A stretch of DNA of 45,863 nt from Clostridia bacterium (GTDB lineage Bacteria; Bacillota; Clostridia; Oscillospirales; Acutalibacteraceae): assembly GCA_017451425.1 (NCBI GenBank), contig JAFSPP010000013.1, positions 1-45,863 on the forward strand, read 5' to 3'. The notes beneath the pieces were generated by a model, which searched no databases, had not been told where the DNA came from, and saw nothing but the letters and a program-made list of their open reading frames with translations. Position 1 is the stretch's first letter. Each line of letters opens with the position of its first letter. The position numbers and the translations under genes are program-made. Positions 8,314-16,131 of this stretch are shown here, piece after piece.

Positions 8314-8347
8314 GAAAAGGACTTGGGGTTCGCCCCAAGTCTTTTTT
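8314..8347 (+). terminator. Intrinsic terminator after ferredoxin
   Basis: Stem GACTTGGGG/CCCCAAGTC with a TTCG tetraloop followed by six T. The ribosome binding site of the next gene begins only four bases past the T-run. Confidence 0.9.
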
Positions 8348-8360
8348 GTTGGAGAAAAAT

Positions 8361-9089
8361 ATGGCTGAATTCATTGAAAATTTAGGTAACGGAATAAGCC
8401 TCATCTGCTCCGAGACGCACGGTTTCGGAACGGACGCAATTCTCCTTGCCGATTTTTCAAAGCCGAAGAGAAGCGACAGGTGTGTCGACCTGGGAACCGG
8501 ATGCGGAATTATCCCCTTCCTCTGGCTTCGCGACGGTGTTGAGACCGAGATAATCGGTGTGGAAATACAGGAACTCGCCATAGACCAGTTTTCAAGGTCA
8601 AAGGACCTGAACAAAAAAGAGAACATTAAAGGCATAAAGGCCGATCTTCGTGAGATTGAAAAGCACCTGCCTAAAGGCAGTTTTGACCTCGTCACGATGA
8701 ATCCGCCGTACAAGCCCGTGGGCACGGGCATACCGTCTGAGACGACACCTGACCTCATAGCAAGGCACGAGGTCATGTGCACCGTGGAAGACGCCTGTAC
8801 GGCGGCTGAGAAGCTTTTGAACTTCGGCGGGCGCTTCGTCATGTGCAACCGCCCGGAGCGCCTGACGGACGTCATAAGCGAAATGCGGTCGCACGGCCTG
8901 GAGCCGAAGCGCCTGCGCTTCGTCGCTAAGCGGCCCGACTCCGCGCCCTGGCTCTTCCTCATCGAGGGCAAAAAGGGCGCGAAACCGTACATTGAAGTGC
9001 TTCCCACCCTCTTCACATATGACGGGGACGGCAATGAGAGCGAAGAACTTCTGAAAATTCTCGGAATCTACAGGGAGGAAGAACAATGA
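8361..9089 (+). CDS. TrmN6-like tRNA (adenine-N6) methyltransferase
   Basis: 242 aa Rossmann-fold SAM methyltransferase. SAM motif DLGTGCGI is at 43-50 and the N6-adenine catalytic motif NPPY at 114-117. Family relatives (YfiC/TrmN6) methylate A37 of tRNA-Val; the exact target here is inferred. ATG 8361 was chosen because GGAG lies seven bases upstream; longer starts would run into the terminator. It overlaps rsmI by 4 bases. There is no room for a promoter between the ferredoxin terminator and this gene. Confidence 0.85.
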   Translation: MAEFIENLGNGISLICSETHGFGTDAILLADFSKPKRSDRCVDLGTGCGIIPFLWLRDGVETEIIGVEIQELAIDQFSRSKDLNKKENIKGIKADLREIEKHLPKGSFDLVTMNPPYKPVGTGIPSETTPDLIARHEVMCTVEDACTAAEKLLNFGGRFVMCNRPERLTDVISEMRSHGLEPKRLRFVAKRPDSAPWLFLIEGKKGAKPYIEVLPTLFTYDGDGNESEELLKILGIYREEEQ

Positions 9090-9910
9090 GCGGAAAACTT
9101 TTTGTCACGGGCACGCCCATAGGCAACCTCTCCGACTTTTCTCCCAGGGCGATTGAGACCATGAAAAACTGCGATTTCATCGCCGCGGAAGATACGAGAG
9201 TCACTTTAAAACTCCTCAATCACTTTGAGATAAAAAAGCCTCTCGTCTCCTACTATGAGCACAACAAGACCCAGAGAGAGGACGAGATTATAAGCAGGAT
9301 TTTAAACGGCGAAGACTGTGTCCTCGTCTCCGATGCCGGCATGCCGGCAATCTCGGACCCGGGCATGGAACTTGTAAATGCCTGCCATGAACACGGCATA
9401 CCGGTTGTGGCCATACCCGGCCCGACCGCCTTCGCCACTGCCCTCGCAATCTCGGGCATGGACAACGGCCGCTTCACCTTTGAGGGCTTCCTCTCCGTCA
9501 CGAAGAAATCCCGCAGGGAGCACCTGAGCGAGATAAAGAACGAAAAGCGCACCATGATCTTCTATGAGGCTCCGCACAAACTCTCCTATACGCTCAGGGA
9601 CCTCCATGAGACCCTGGGAGACCGCAAAATTGCGATTGTACGCGAACTCACCAAAATCCACGAGGAGGTCATCAGAACCACCTTGAAGCAGGCCGTGGAG
9701 GACTACCCGGACAACAACTTGAAGGGTGAGATTGTCCTCATAATCGAAGGCGCCAAAGAGGAAGAAAAGGAAATAACCCTCGAAGATGCCGTAGAAAAGG
9801 CAAAAGACTATATCTCAAAAGGCATGTCAACAAATGATGCTGCAAAGACAGCCGCCCATGACACCGGCCTTAAGAAGTCCGACATATACAAGGCTCTTCA
9901 AGAAACATAA
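9086..9910 (+). CDS. rsmI: 16S rRNA (cytidine-1402-2'-O)-methyltransferase RsmI
   Basis: 274 aa, typical length, tetrapyrrole-methylase fold. Motifs GTPIGNL (9-15), EDTR (35-38), VSDAGMPAISDPG (about 110-122) and PGPTAF are visible. The C-terminal segment (about 225-274) is the small helical RsmI domain with a KSDIYKAL end. It methylates the ribose of C1402 in the decoding centre. It is translationally coupled to the trmN6-like gene by an ATGA overlap, so the two make a small RNA-modification operon. Confidence 0.94.
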   Translation: MSGKLFVTGTPIGNLSDFSPRAIETMKNCDFIAAEDTRVTLKLLNHFEIKKPLVSYYEHNKTQREDEIISRILNGEDCVLVSDAGMPAISDPGMELVNACHEHGIPVVAIPGPTAFATALAISGMDNGRFTFEGFLSVTKKSRREHLSEIKNEKRTMIFYEAPHKLSYTLRDLHETLGDRKIAIVRELTKIHEEVIRTTLKQAVEDYPDNNLKGEIVLIIEGAKEEEKEITLEDAVEKAKDYISKGMSTNDAAKTAAHDTGLKKSDIYKALQET

Positions 9911-9913
9911 TAA

Positions 9914-9946
9914 AAAAGGCCCTCAGACGAGGGCCTTTAATTTTTA
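9914..9946. terminator. Bidirectional terminator between rsmI and the CDF exporter
   Basis: Stem AAAGGCCCTC/GAGGGCCTTT with loop AGAC, flanked by A-run and T-rich tract. It serves the two convergent genes. Confidence 0.85.
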
Positions 9947-9948
9947 TC

Positions 9949-11115
9949 TTAACTCCTGGACAGTGTGTAGTCCTTATCCGGTACCATCTCAACACGGTAT
10001 TCCGGATATTTTTCATTTATGACGGAGCGAAGATGCTTCTGAACCGCATACTGATCCTTGCAGTCAAAGTCGTATACGACATCGAAACTCATGAATTTGC
10101 GTTCTTTGTTGACATAGAAAGCGTGAATCTGGAGGATGTCATCTATCTCATCAACAAGTTTGTATACGAACTCACGCATCTCGGCTATCTCTTCATCCGT
10201 GGTGTTGACGGAATAGATGCCGAAATACATGAACACGCCGTACTCGCGCAGAATCTTGACATTCAGAGGCTTCAGTCTTACATAGGCCTCATCAATGGTC
10301 ATCTTCTCGTCAAGTTCGAGATTTACATCGCCTATAAAGACATTAGGTCCGTAGTTGTGGAGGATGAGGTCGAAGGCTCCGAGTACACCCTCGGTCGCCA
10401 GAATCTCGCCCTTTATCTTGTCGGCAAGTTCGACATCGGGACGCTCGCCCACAAGCTTTGAGACGACGTCAAGAAGTATGTCAAGGCCGGCCTTGATGAC
10501 AAACAGTGAAACGAGCGCGCCTACCCAGCCGTCAATGTGAAGGTCGGGTTTGATGAATGCGACAATCGCCGCGAGAAGCGTAACACCCGTGATGATAGCG
10601 TCGGACAGGGCATCCTGACCCGAAGCGATGAGGTTCGGTGAATTGAGTTTCTTTCCGCGGCCCTTTGTGAAGAGGCCGAGAAGAATCTTCGTGACAATGG
10701 CCACAACAAGAAGAATAAGTGTCAGGGCCGTGTACGATGTAGCTTCCGGATGAATTATCTTCTTGATTGACTCAATAAGGAACTCAGCACCGGTGATAAG
10801 CACAATTACGGAGATGACTATACTCGAGAAGTACTCGATGCGGCCGAAACCGAAGGGATGCTTTCTTGTCGCTCCCCTGCCGGAGATAGCCATGGCAATA
10901 ATCGTCACAAGTGATGAGACGCTGTCAGAGAAGTTGTTGACGGCGTCTGAGATAACCGCGACGGAATTTGCTATTGTTCCCACGAAAATCTTTACAAGTC
11001 CGAGGGCTACATTGACAAAGATTCCTATGACGCTTGTGATGATTATGTCTTTAAAACGAGCATAAGTCTCCGAATCTTTAAGATCCAGCAAAGTTTTAAG
11101 TTTGTTACCTGCCAT
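9949..11115 (-). CDS. Cation diffusion facilitator exporter, manganese-type metal site
   Basis: 388 aa with six membrane helices (about 22-210) and a long cytoplasmic metal-sensing/dimerisation tail (about 215-388). The transport site is N60-xxx-D64 in helix 2 (DAVNNFSD) and D168-xxx-D172 in helix 5 (GQDALSD). Zinc exporters normally carry His/Asp at these places; the Asn-Asp/Asp-Asp set is known from Mn2+ exporters of the MntE group, so Mn2+ export is the best guess (inference). I chose ATG 11115 because AGGAAGG lies eight bases upstream. It is 13 bases downstream of ychF and probably in one operon. Confidence 0.88.
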   Translation of the reverse strand: MAGNKLKTLLDLKDSETYARFKDIIITSVIGIFVNVALGLVKIFVGTIANSVAVISDAVNNFSDSVSSLVTIIAMAISGRGATRKHPFGFGRIEYFSSIVISVIVLITGAEFLIESIKKIIHPEATSYTALTLILLVVAIVTKILLGLFTKGRGKKLNSPNLIASGQDALSDAIITGVTLLAAIVAFIKPDLHIDGWVGALVSLFVIKAGLDILLDVVSKLVGERPDVELADKIKGEILATEGVLGAFDLILHNYGPNVFIGDVNLELDEKMTIDEAYVRLKPLNVKILREYGVFMYFGIYSVNTTDEEIAEMREFVYKLVDEIDDILQIHAFYVNKERKFMSFDVVYDFDCKDQYAVQKHLRSVINEKYPEYRVEMVPDKDYTLSRS

Positions 11116-11128
11116 AATAATAACCTTC

Positions 11129-12223
11129 CTATACGTTGAACCTGAAGAGGACGACATCTCCGTCCTGCATTACATAATCCTTACCTTCCGAACGGACGAG
11201 TCCCTTGTCACGCGCGGCGGACAGTGAACCGCATTCGAGAAGCTGCTTATAGTTTATTACCTCAGCGCGGATGAATCCGCGCTCGATATCCGAATGGATT
11301 TTTCCGGCGGCCTTCGGTGCCTTGGTGCCCTTCTTTATGGTCCAGGCACGGACCTCAGGCTCGCCCGCCGTCAGGAAGGACATGAGGCCCAGTAAATCGT
11401 AAGAGCGCTGGATTAAAAGGTCCAGACCGCCCTTCTCTATGCCGAGATCGGCGAGGAACATCTCCTTCTCCTCCTTGGAAAGAGATGCTATTTCAGCCTC
11501 AAGTTCCGCACAGATGGGAAGCACCTGCGAACCCTCCTCATCGGCTATGGCCTTTACCGCCTGATACCTTGCGTTGCTTTCAATACCTCCGGCAAAGTCG
11601 TCTTCGCTCATGTTGCAGGCATAGATGACGGGCTTGTAGGTCAGAAGGTTGAAGTCAACAAGGCTGTCAGCCTCGTCTTCGGTCAGTTCAACGGTTCGTG
11701 CGCATTTACCGTTTTGCAGCGCGTCTTTAAACCTGCCGAGTATCTCAAGTTCCTTCGCCAGCGACTTGTCTCGCTTCATGGCCTTCTCGACGCGCTGTAT
11801 GCGCTTGTCGAGTATTTCAAGGTCAGAGAGTATGAGTTCAAGGTTGATTGTCTCAATGTCTCTCTGCGGGTCGACAGAGCCCTCGACATGGACTATGTCG
11901 TCGTTGTCAAAGCAGCGGACCACGTGGATTATCGCGTCGACCTCACGGATATGGGACAGGAACTTGTTTCCCAGTCCCTCACCCTGCGACGCTCCCTTGA
12001 CGAGTCCCGCTATGTCGAGGAATTCTATCGTTGCCGGCACCACCGACTTCGGGTGGTAGAGTTCCGCGAGAAGGTCGAGTCTCTCATCGGGAACCGCAAC
12101 AACGCCCACATTGGGCTCTATGGTACAAAACGGGTAGTTCGCAGACTGCGCTCCCGCGTTAGTTATTGCATTGAAAAGAGTACTCTTGCCGACATTGGGC
12201 AATCCTACAATTCCGAGTTTCAT
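11129..12223 (-). CDS. ychF: Redox-regulated P-loop ATPase YchF (Obg family)
   Basis: 364 aa, typical length. Walker A GLPNVGKST (7-15). The G4 element is NMSE rather than NKxD, which in this family switches nucleotide preference to ATP. A coiled-coil insert lies near 125-165 (LDKRIQRVEKAMKRDK) and a C-terminal TGS domain contains the TAGEPEVRAWTI segment. It is ribosome-associated and linked to stress and translation control in other bacteria. Its ATG overlaps the nhaC stop by 4 bases. Confidence 0.95.
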   Translation of the reverse strand: MKLGIVGLPNVGKSTLFNAITNAGAQSANYPFCTIEPNVGVVAVPDERLDLLAELYHPKSVVPATIEFLDIAGLVKGASQGEGLGNKFLSHIREVDAIIHVVRCFDNDDIVHVEGSVDPQRDIETINLELILSDLEILDKRIQRVEKAMKRDKSLAKELEILGRFKDALQNGKCARTVELTEDEADSLVDFNLLTYKPVIYACNMSEDDFAGGIESNARYQAVKAIADEEGSQVLPICAELEAEIASLSKEEKEMFLADLGIEKGGLDLLIQRSYDLLGLMSFLTAGEPEVRAWTIKKGTKAPKAAGKIHSDIERGFIRAEVINYKQLLECGSLSAARDKGLVRSEGKDYVMQDGDVVLFRFNV

Positions 12224-13740
12224 ACTTTTACTTCATCTCCGTTTACAGCTTTTTTGGAGCTTTGCCTGCTGAGAATAAATATCGCGCTTACCAGAAGTAC
12301 AGCCTCTGCGGGAAGTGCAACCCAGGGGGACTTCATGAGGCCGGCAATAAGGTATCCGACTGCGCAGACAACTGCCACGAGCGTAGCGTAGGGCAGCTGT
12401 GTCTCAACATGGCGGATATGCTTGCAGTCCGCGCCGGTTGACGCGAGAATGGTCGTATCGGAAATCGGTGAGCAGTGGTCACCGTAGACTGAACCTGCGA
12501 GTGTCGCGCCGAGCGCGGGCACAAGAAAGGCCTCTGCGCCGGGAGCCTCACAGATCATTGTGATAATCGGAATCAGCATACCGAAGGTGCCCCAGGAAGT
12601 GCCCATCGAGAAACTCATGAGCGCGGCAATCACAAAGATGAGAACCGGCAGGAGTCCGAGCGGCAGATTGGATGTGCTGACGAAGTCGGAGATGTAAATA
12701 CCCGTGCCTATAAGTTGGCGGCAGACACCGCCGAGGCTCCAGGAGAGGATGAGTATCAGCATCGGAGGAATGATGCTTCCGACACCGGATACAATACCCT
12801 CAATAAACTCTCTCGGTTTCATGAGCTTTCTGGGAATATAGAGCAGGAAGGCGGTTATAAGTCCCGCGAAAGCGCCCAGTGAAAGGCCGGCAGTGGGATT
12901 GTAACCTATGGCCTCAGAGAAGCTGACGCCCTCAAAGAAACCGCCTACATAAGCCATGCCGAGTATTGCAAATATAATCAGGGCTACGATGGGAAGAACC
13001 AGATCAATTACCTTGCCGTTCTTCACTTCGGAGGCATCGGATACGGCCTCTTCCTCAGTCCTTGCGGCGGCCTCGAGCTCAGCCTTCTTCATGGGACCAA
13101 AGTCCCTTCCCGTAAAGCTTATGACAAAGACCATGAGTATGGTCATGAGTGCATAGAAATTGAAAGGTATGGTTGAGAGGAAAACATGGAAACCGTTTTT
13201 GTCACTGACCTCACTTGCGACAGCGACAGCCCAGCTCGATACCGGCGCAATGATGCAGACAGGTGCGGCCGTAGCGTCTATGATGTACGCGAGTTTCTCC
13301 CTCGATATCTTCAGTCTGTCCGTAATCGGGCGCATTACCGTGCCCACCGTCAGACAGTTGAAGCCGTCGTCAATGAAGATTAAAATACCGAGAAGCGATG
13401 TGGCGAACGCGCCTGCCCTCTTGGTCTTAAGGCGCTTCTCGACCCATCGTCCGTAGGCCTGGCTGCCTCCGGACTTGCCGACAAGGTTGACGACGGCCCA
13501 CAGAAGAGCCAGAAATACAATCATATAAGCGTTGTCCGCAATCTTTGACGTCATCATGTCAAAGGTATAGGGCGCTACTGTAAACACATTGCCTCCTCCG
13601 GAAAAGCTGTAAATACACATTCCGGACAAAACACCTATGAACAAAGAGGAATAGACCTCCTTGGTTATAAGCGCCAGGGCGATTGCTATTATGGGCGGCA
13701 GAAGTGAGAGCCAGCCCGTCTCAATCATTACAAAATCCAT
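12220..13740 (-). CDS. NhaC-family Na+/H+ antiporter
   Basis: 506 aa with roughly eleven or twelve membrane helices. NhaC signatures are GTSWGTFG, GSVYGDHCSPISDTT and the following CKHIRHVETQLPYA. It exchanges external protons for internal Na+ (or a related organic-cation exchange) at the plasma membrane. I chose ATG 13740 because GAGGAAA lies just before it; an upstream TTG would overlap that site. A -10 like TATAAT (13783-13788, - strand) lies upstream with only a weak -35. First gene of an nhaC-ychF-CDF operon, which groups cation homeostasis functions. Confidence 0.9.
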   Translation of the reverse strand: MDFVMIETGWLSLLPPIIAIALALITKEVYSSLFIGVLSGMCIYSFSGGGNVFTVAPYTFDMMTSKIADNAYMIVFLALLWAVVNLVGKSGGSQAYGRWVEKRLKTKRAGAFATSLLGILIFIDDGFNCLTVGTVMRPITDRLKISREKLAYIIDATAAPVCIIAPVSSWAVAVASEVSDKNGFHVFLSTIPFNFYALMTILMVFVISFTGRDFGPMKKAELEAAARTEEEAVSDASEVKNGKVIDLVLPIVALIIFAILGMAYVGGFFEGVSFSEAIGYNPTAGLSLGAFAGLITAFLLYIPRKLMKPREFIEGIVSGVGSIIPPMLILILSWSLGGVCRQLIGTGIYISDFVSTSNLPLGLLPVLIFVIAALMSFSMGTSWGTFGMLIPIITMICEAPGAEAFLVPALGATLAGSVYGDHCSPISDTTILASTGADCKHIRHVETQLPYATLVAVVCAVGYLIAGLMKSPWVALPAEAVLLVSAIFILSRQSSKKAVNGDEVKV

Positions 13741-13815
13741 ATGTTTCCTCAAATTCTATATAAATTAAAATGTATACAATTTATTATATCACAAATCCCA
13801 TCAAATGAACATAAC

Positions 13816-13845
13816 AAAAAGGGAGCGGCTGACCGCTCCCTTTTC
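13816..13845 (-). terminator. Terminator after tRNA-Pro(AGG)
   Basis: Stem GGGAGCGG/CCGCTCCC with T-run on the - strand, abutting the encoded CCA of the tRNA. Confidence 0.85.
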
Positions 13846-13922
13846 TGGTCGGAGTGAGGAGACTTGAACTCCTGGCCTCTTGCTCCCTAAGCAAGCGCGC
13901 TACCAACCTGCGCTACACCCCG
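13846..13922 (-). tRNA. tRNA-Pro (anticodon AGG)
   Basis: 77-nt cloverleaf with encoded CCA. Acceptor CGGGGTG pairs with CACTCCG. The anticodon stem CTTGC/GCAAG encloses loop TTAGGGA, so the anticodon is AGG. A34-type proline tRNA is uncommon in bacteria and would need TadA-type deamination to inosine for wobble. It is 72/77 identical to the tRNA-Pro at 16000-16076. Confidence 0.93.
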
Positions 13923-13940
13923 TTTTTTTGCAACACAAAG

Positions 13941-13969
13941 ACTATACAATATATAGTGATTTGTGTCAA
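13941..13969 (-). promoter_or_regulatory. Promoter of tRNA-Pro(AGG)
   Basis: On the - strand, consensus TTGACA (13964-13969) and TATAGT (13941-13946) with a 17-base spacer, about 20 bases from the tRNA 5' end. Confidence 0.85.
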
Positions 13970-13992
13970 GATTCAAAATGCTAAAATTCAAA

Positions 13993-14034
13993 AGAAAAGC
14001 GGCCGGTTCCCGTAACGGAACAGGCCGCTTATTT
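13993..14034 (-). terminator. Terminator of the surface-protein gene
   Basis: Long interrupted stem AAGCGGCC/GGCCGCTT with an inner GTTCC/GGAAC pairing, followed on the - strand by TTTTCTTTT. It lies 20 bases past the stop codon. Confidence 0.8.
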
Positions 14035-14053
14035 TATATTTTATATTACGAAG

Positions 14054-15841
14054 TTATACATCAAAATGAACACGCTTAGCACGTTTCCTTGAATATGAAA
14101 CACCGACAAATGCAGCAAGCATGGAGATGCAGACTACTGCAAGCCAGAAACCTGCGCTGTCAGTGCTGCCGCCACCGATGCTTCCGCCACTGTGAGTATC
14201 CATATCCGTAAATGCTGTGAAGTGTGTAAGCATGCCGTTATCGGTATTGGCTACCTCTTCATCTTCTATCTTTTCCCATACAGCCGTAAGGGTATGGTTC
14301 TCAGTAATAGTGTACTCATCACCGGCATAATATCTTGAACCTTCCCAATAGAGGAATCTATAGCCGGCTCTTGTGGGTGCACCAAGAGTAATCTTATCAC
14401 CGTACTTACCGGAGAATGTATAAAGTCCGGTATGACCGTCAAGTGTTCCTTCGCCAATGTCAAGTGTAACGTTGTATGTCTCTCTGTCAAGTTCAACCGA
14501 GAGATAAACGCCGCCGCCCTTTGTTACGTCAACATAGTAGTTGCCGGCAGCGTCTTTAAGAAGAGCCAGTTTCTCACCATCGCCGTTATACGCGCCGAGG
14601 AGTTTATAGCCCTTCTGAAGATCAACCTTAAGAAGAACTCTGTCGCCCTCATTAGCTACATCCCAGTCATGGCTCTTTGCCAGAGCCTTACCATCAGCAT
14701 CTGTTGCAGACAATGTAGCGCCTTCAGGCTGTTCAAGCTTAATGATATACTTAATCTTCTTTTCAAAGTCACGATAAGGAACATAGTCGCTTCCGTCATA
14801 GGTTTCAGCCACATTGCCGGCAGCATTTGGAACTATCTTCCAAACTGTCACATCTGTGCCGTTTAATGTAAAAGCATTGTCTTCCAAATAAATCGGTTGT
14901 TTACCGCTGATGGTGCCTTCAACCAAAACATCTACAAAGGAAGTATTATCATAAAGTTCCGACGATATGCCGTAATCTTCACCCTTAATATCACCTTTTA
15001 CGCTGATATTAACTTTACTATCATATACATCATCCGTGTAGAAACCGCCTTCGCCGATAAGGCTTCCGCCGATTTCAGCATTGAACACAGAACCGTCGTA
15101 AAGAGAGCAAATATCAATGCAGGCAGAGTCGCTTTCGATATTGCCGCCAACTTTAAGATTCAGCACACTGTTATCATAAACATGAAAATGAACACCTTCA
15201 TCCTCTTCACTGACTACATCGCCGCCGATATTAATGTTTGCTTTACTGCCGGACTCTATATATTCAAGATAAATTGCTTCATCGTACTTACTTTTCAAAT
15301 CCCCGGCAATATCAATATTCAATGTACTATTGTCATAAACATAATATCCGTAAATTCCATAATAATCAGAGGTAACATCTCCTCCGATATTTACGTTTGT
15401 GGTAGCACTATACTCCGTGTAGGAAGGATACAGACCATATTCAGCATTGGTTACACTTCCGGTAACATTAACATTTGTTTCGCTGCCGGATTCTGCGTCA
15501 GTGTATATACCATATTCACCATTCGTAGCATCGCCATTAATGGTCATATTTGAAGTACTGCCATTACCATATGAACCTACATAAACACCATAATGGGAAT
15601 CAACATTGCCTGATGTAAGTGTAGCGGTTGCACCTTCTTCAGCATATACTTCTGCACCGTAATCATTTGAAACGGTGATATTTCCGACCTCTTCGGTTAT
15701 ATCACCTGTTGATGAATCCGCATCAATATATACCATACTGGTCTTGTCTTCAGCTGCGAATGCTGCAACTATACTGAAGCTCAGCAGGAATGACAGAGTC
15801 AGTATAAAGGATATTGACTTACGTATTTTTTTGTTCTTCAT
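14054..15841 (-). CDS. Repetitive cell-surface protein with InlB/Flg_new-type repeat
   Basis: 595 aa. The signal peptide (1 to about 29, cut after AFA) precedes about ten degenerate ~25-residue units (about 60-320) with a VNIGGDV-like strand and a DYYGIY-like turn in each. This suggests a beta-solenoid of the adhesin type. A later domain has one InlB/Flg_new-type repeat (YNVTLDIGEG ... YRFLYWEG ... LTAVWE). The C-terminus has a Ser/Gly linker, a membrane helix (about 562-582) and the basic tail YSRKRAKR. No LPxTG-type sorting signal is visible, so it is probably held by the membrane helix. GGAGG lies nine bases before ATG 15841. Aromatic- and acid-rich composition differs from neighbours. Ligand unknown. 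Confidence 0.85.
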   Translation of the reverse strand: MKNKKIRKSISFILTLSFLLSFSIVAAFAAEDKTSMVYIDADSSTGDITEEVGNITVSNDYGAEVYAEEGATATLTSGNVDSHYGVYVGSYGNGSTSNMTINGDATNGEYGIYTDAESGSETNVNVTGSVTNAEYGLYPSYTEYSATTNVNIGGDVTSDYYGIYGYYVYDNSTLNIDIAGDLKSKYDEAIYLEYIESGSKANINIGGDVVSEEDEGVHFHVYDNSVLNLKVGGNIESDSACIDICSLYDGSVFNAEIGGSLIGEGGFYTDDVYDSKVNISVKGDIKGEDYGISSELYDNTSFVDVLVEGTISGKQPIYLEDNAFTLNGTDVTVWKIVPNAAGNVAETYDGSDYVPYRDFEKKIKYIIKLEQPEGATLSATDADGKALAKSHDWDVANEGDRVLLKVDLQKGYKLLGAYNGDGEKLALLKDAAGNYYVDVTKGGGVYLSVELDRETYNVTLDIGEGTLDGHTGLYTFSGKYGDKITLGAPTRAGYRFLYWEGSRYYAGDEYTITENHTLTAVWEKIEDEEVANTDNGMLTHFTAFTDMDTHSGGSIGGGSTDSAGFWLAVVCISMLAAFVGVSYSRKRAKRVHFDV

Positions 15842-15899
15842 AGGGGTCAACCTCCGTAATTCACTCACTTGAAGTGCGTATATTTCTCCTATGAAATTA

Positions 15900-15927
15900 A
15901 GTATATATATATATGTAGGCATGTCAA
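15900..15927 (-). promoter_or_regulatory. Strong promoter of the surface-protein gene
   Basis: On the - strand, perfect TTGACA (15922-15927) and TATACT (15900-15905) with a 16-base spacer running through an alternating AT tract. Confidence 0.75.
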
Positions 15928-15940
15928 GAGGGTCTGAACA

Positions 15941-15952
15941 ACTTGTACAAGT
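15941..15952. promoter_or_regulatory. Perfect 12-bp palindrome upstream of the surface-protein promoter
   Basis: ACTTGTACAAGT is a perfect palindrome placed 13 bases upstream of the -35 box. This position suits an activator or a repressor contacting polymerase. The protein is unknown; the TTGTACAA core resembles sites of some GntR/YtrA-type regulators, which is only suggestive. Confidence 0.5.
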
Positions 15953-15963
15953 GTCCCGAAAAT

Positions 15964-15993
15964 ACAAAAAAACCGTCTCGAAAAGAGACGGTT
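15964..15993 (-). terminator. Terminator after tRNA-Pro(CGG)
   Basis: Stem AACCGTCTC/GAGACGGTT with a short A loop and a T7 run on the - strand. Confidence 0.85.
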
Positions 15994-15999
15994 CTTAGC

Positions 16000-16076
16000 T
16001 GGTCGGAGTGGGGAGACTCGAACTCCCGGCCTCTTGCTCCCGAAGCAAGCGCGCTACCAAACTGCGCTACACCCCG
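16000..16076 (-). tRNA. tRNA-Pro (anticodon CGG)
   Basis: 77-nt cloverleaf with encoded CCA. The anticodon stem CTTGC/GCAAG encloses TTCGGGA, giving CGG, which reads CCG codons. It differs from the AGG gene at only five positions, and both lie on the - strand. Confidence 0.95.
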
Positions 16077-16095
16077 ACAAATTTGCGACTTGACC

Positions 16096-16124
16096 ATTAT
16101 ATATTAAAAGTCAGCAGTTATCAA
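16096..16124 (-). promoter_or_regulatory. Promoter of tRNA-Pro(CGG)
   Basis: On the - strand, TTGATA (16119-16124), a 17-base spacer and TATAAT (16096-16101). It starts 8 bases after the ZIP transporter stop, with no terminator in between. Confidence 0.8.
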
Positions 16125-16131
16125 GTGCAAA

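Noticed and set aside
8219..9034. 271-codon - strand frame across ferredoxin and trmN6
   Set aside because: It runs through a strong terminator and two clear + strand genes; composition is typical of a shadow frame.
14897..15553. 218-codon + strand frame opposite the surface protein
   Set aside because: Antisense to a repeat-rich gene; the repeated Ile/Phe/Asn pattern simply mirrors the sense repeats, and no start signal is present.
15842..15967. 42-residue N-terminal extension of the surface protein
   Set aside because: The extension would run through the TTGACA/TATACT promoter and past the GGAGG site; the signal peptide starts cleanly at 15841.
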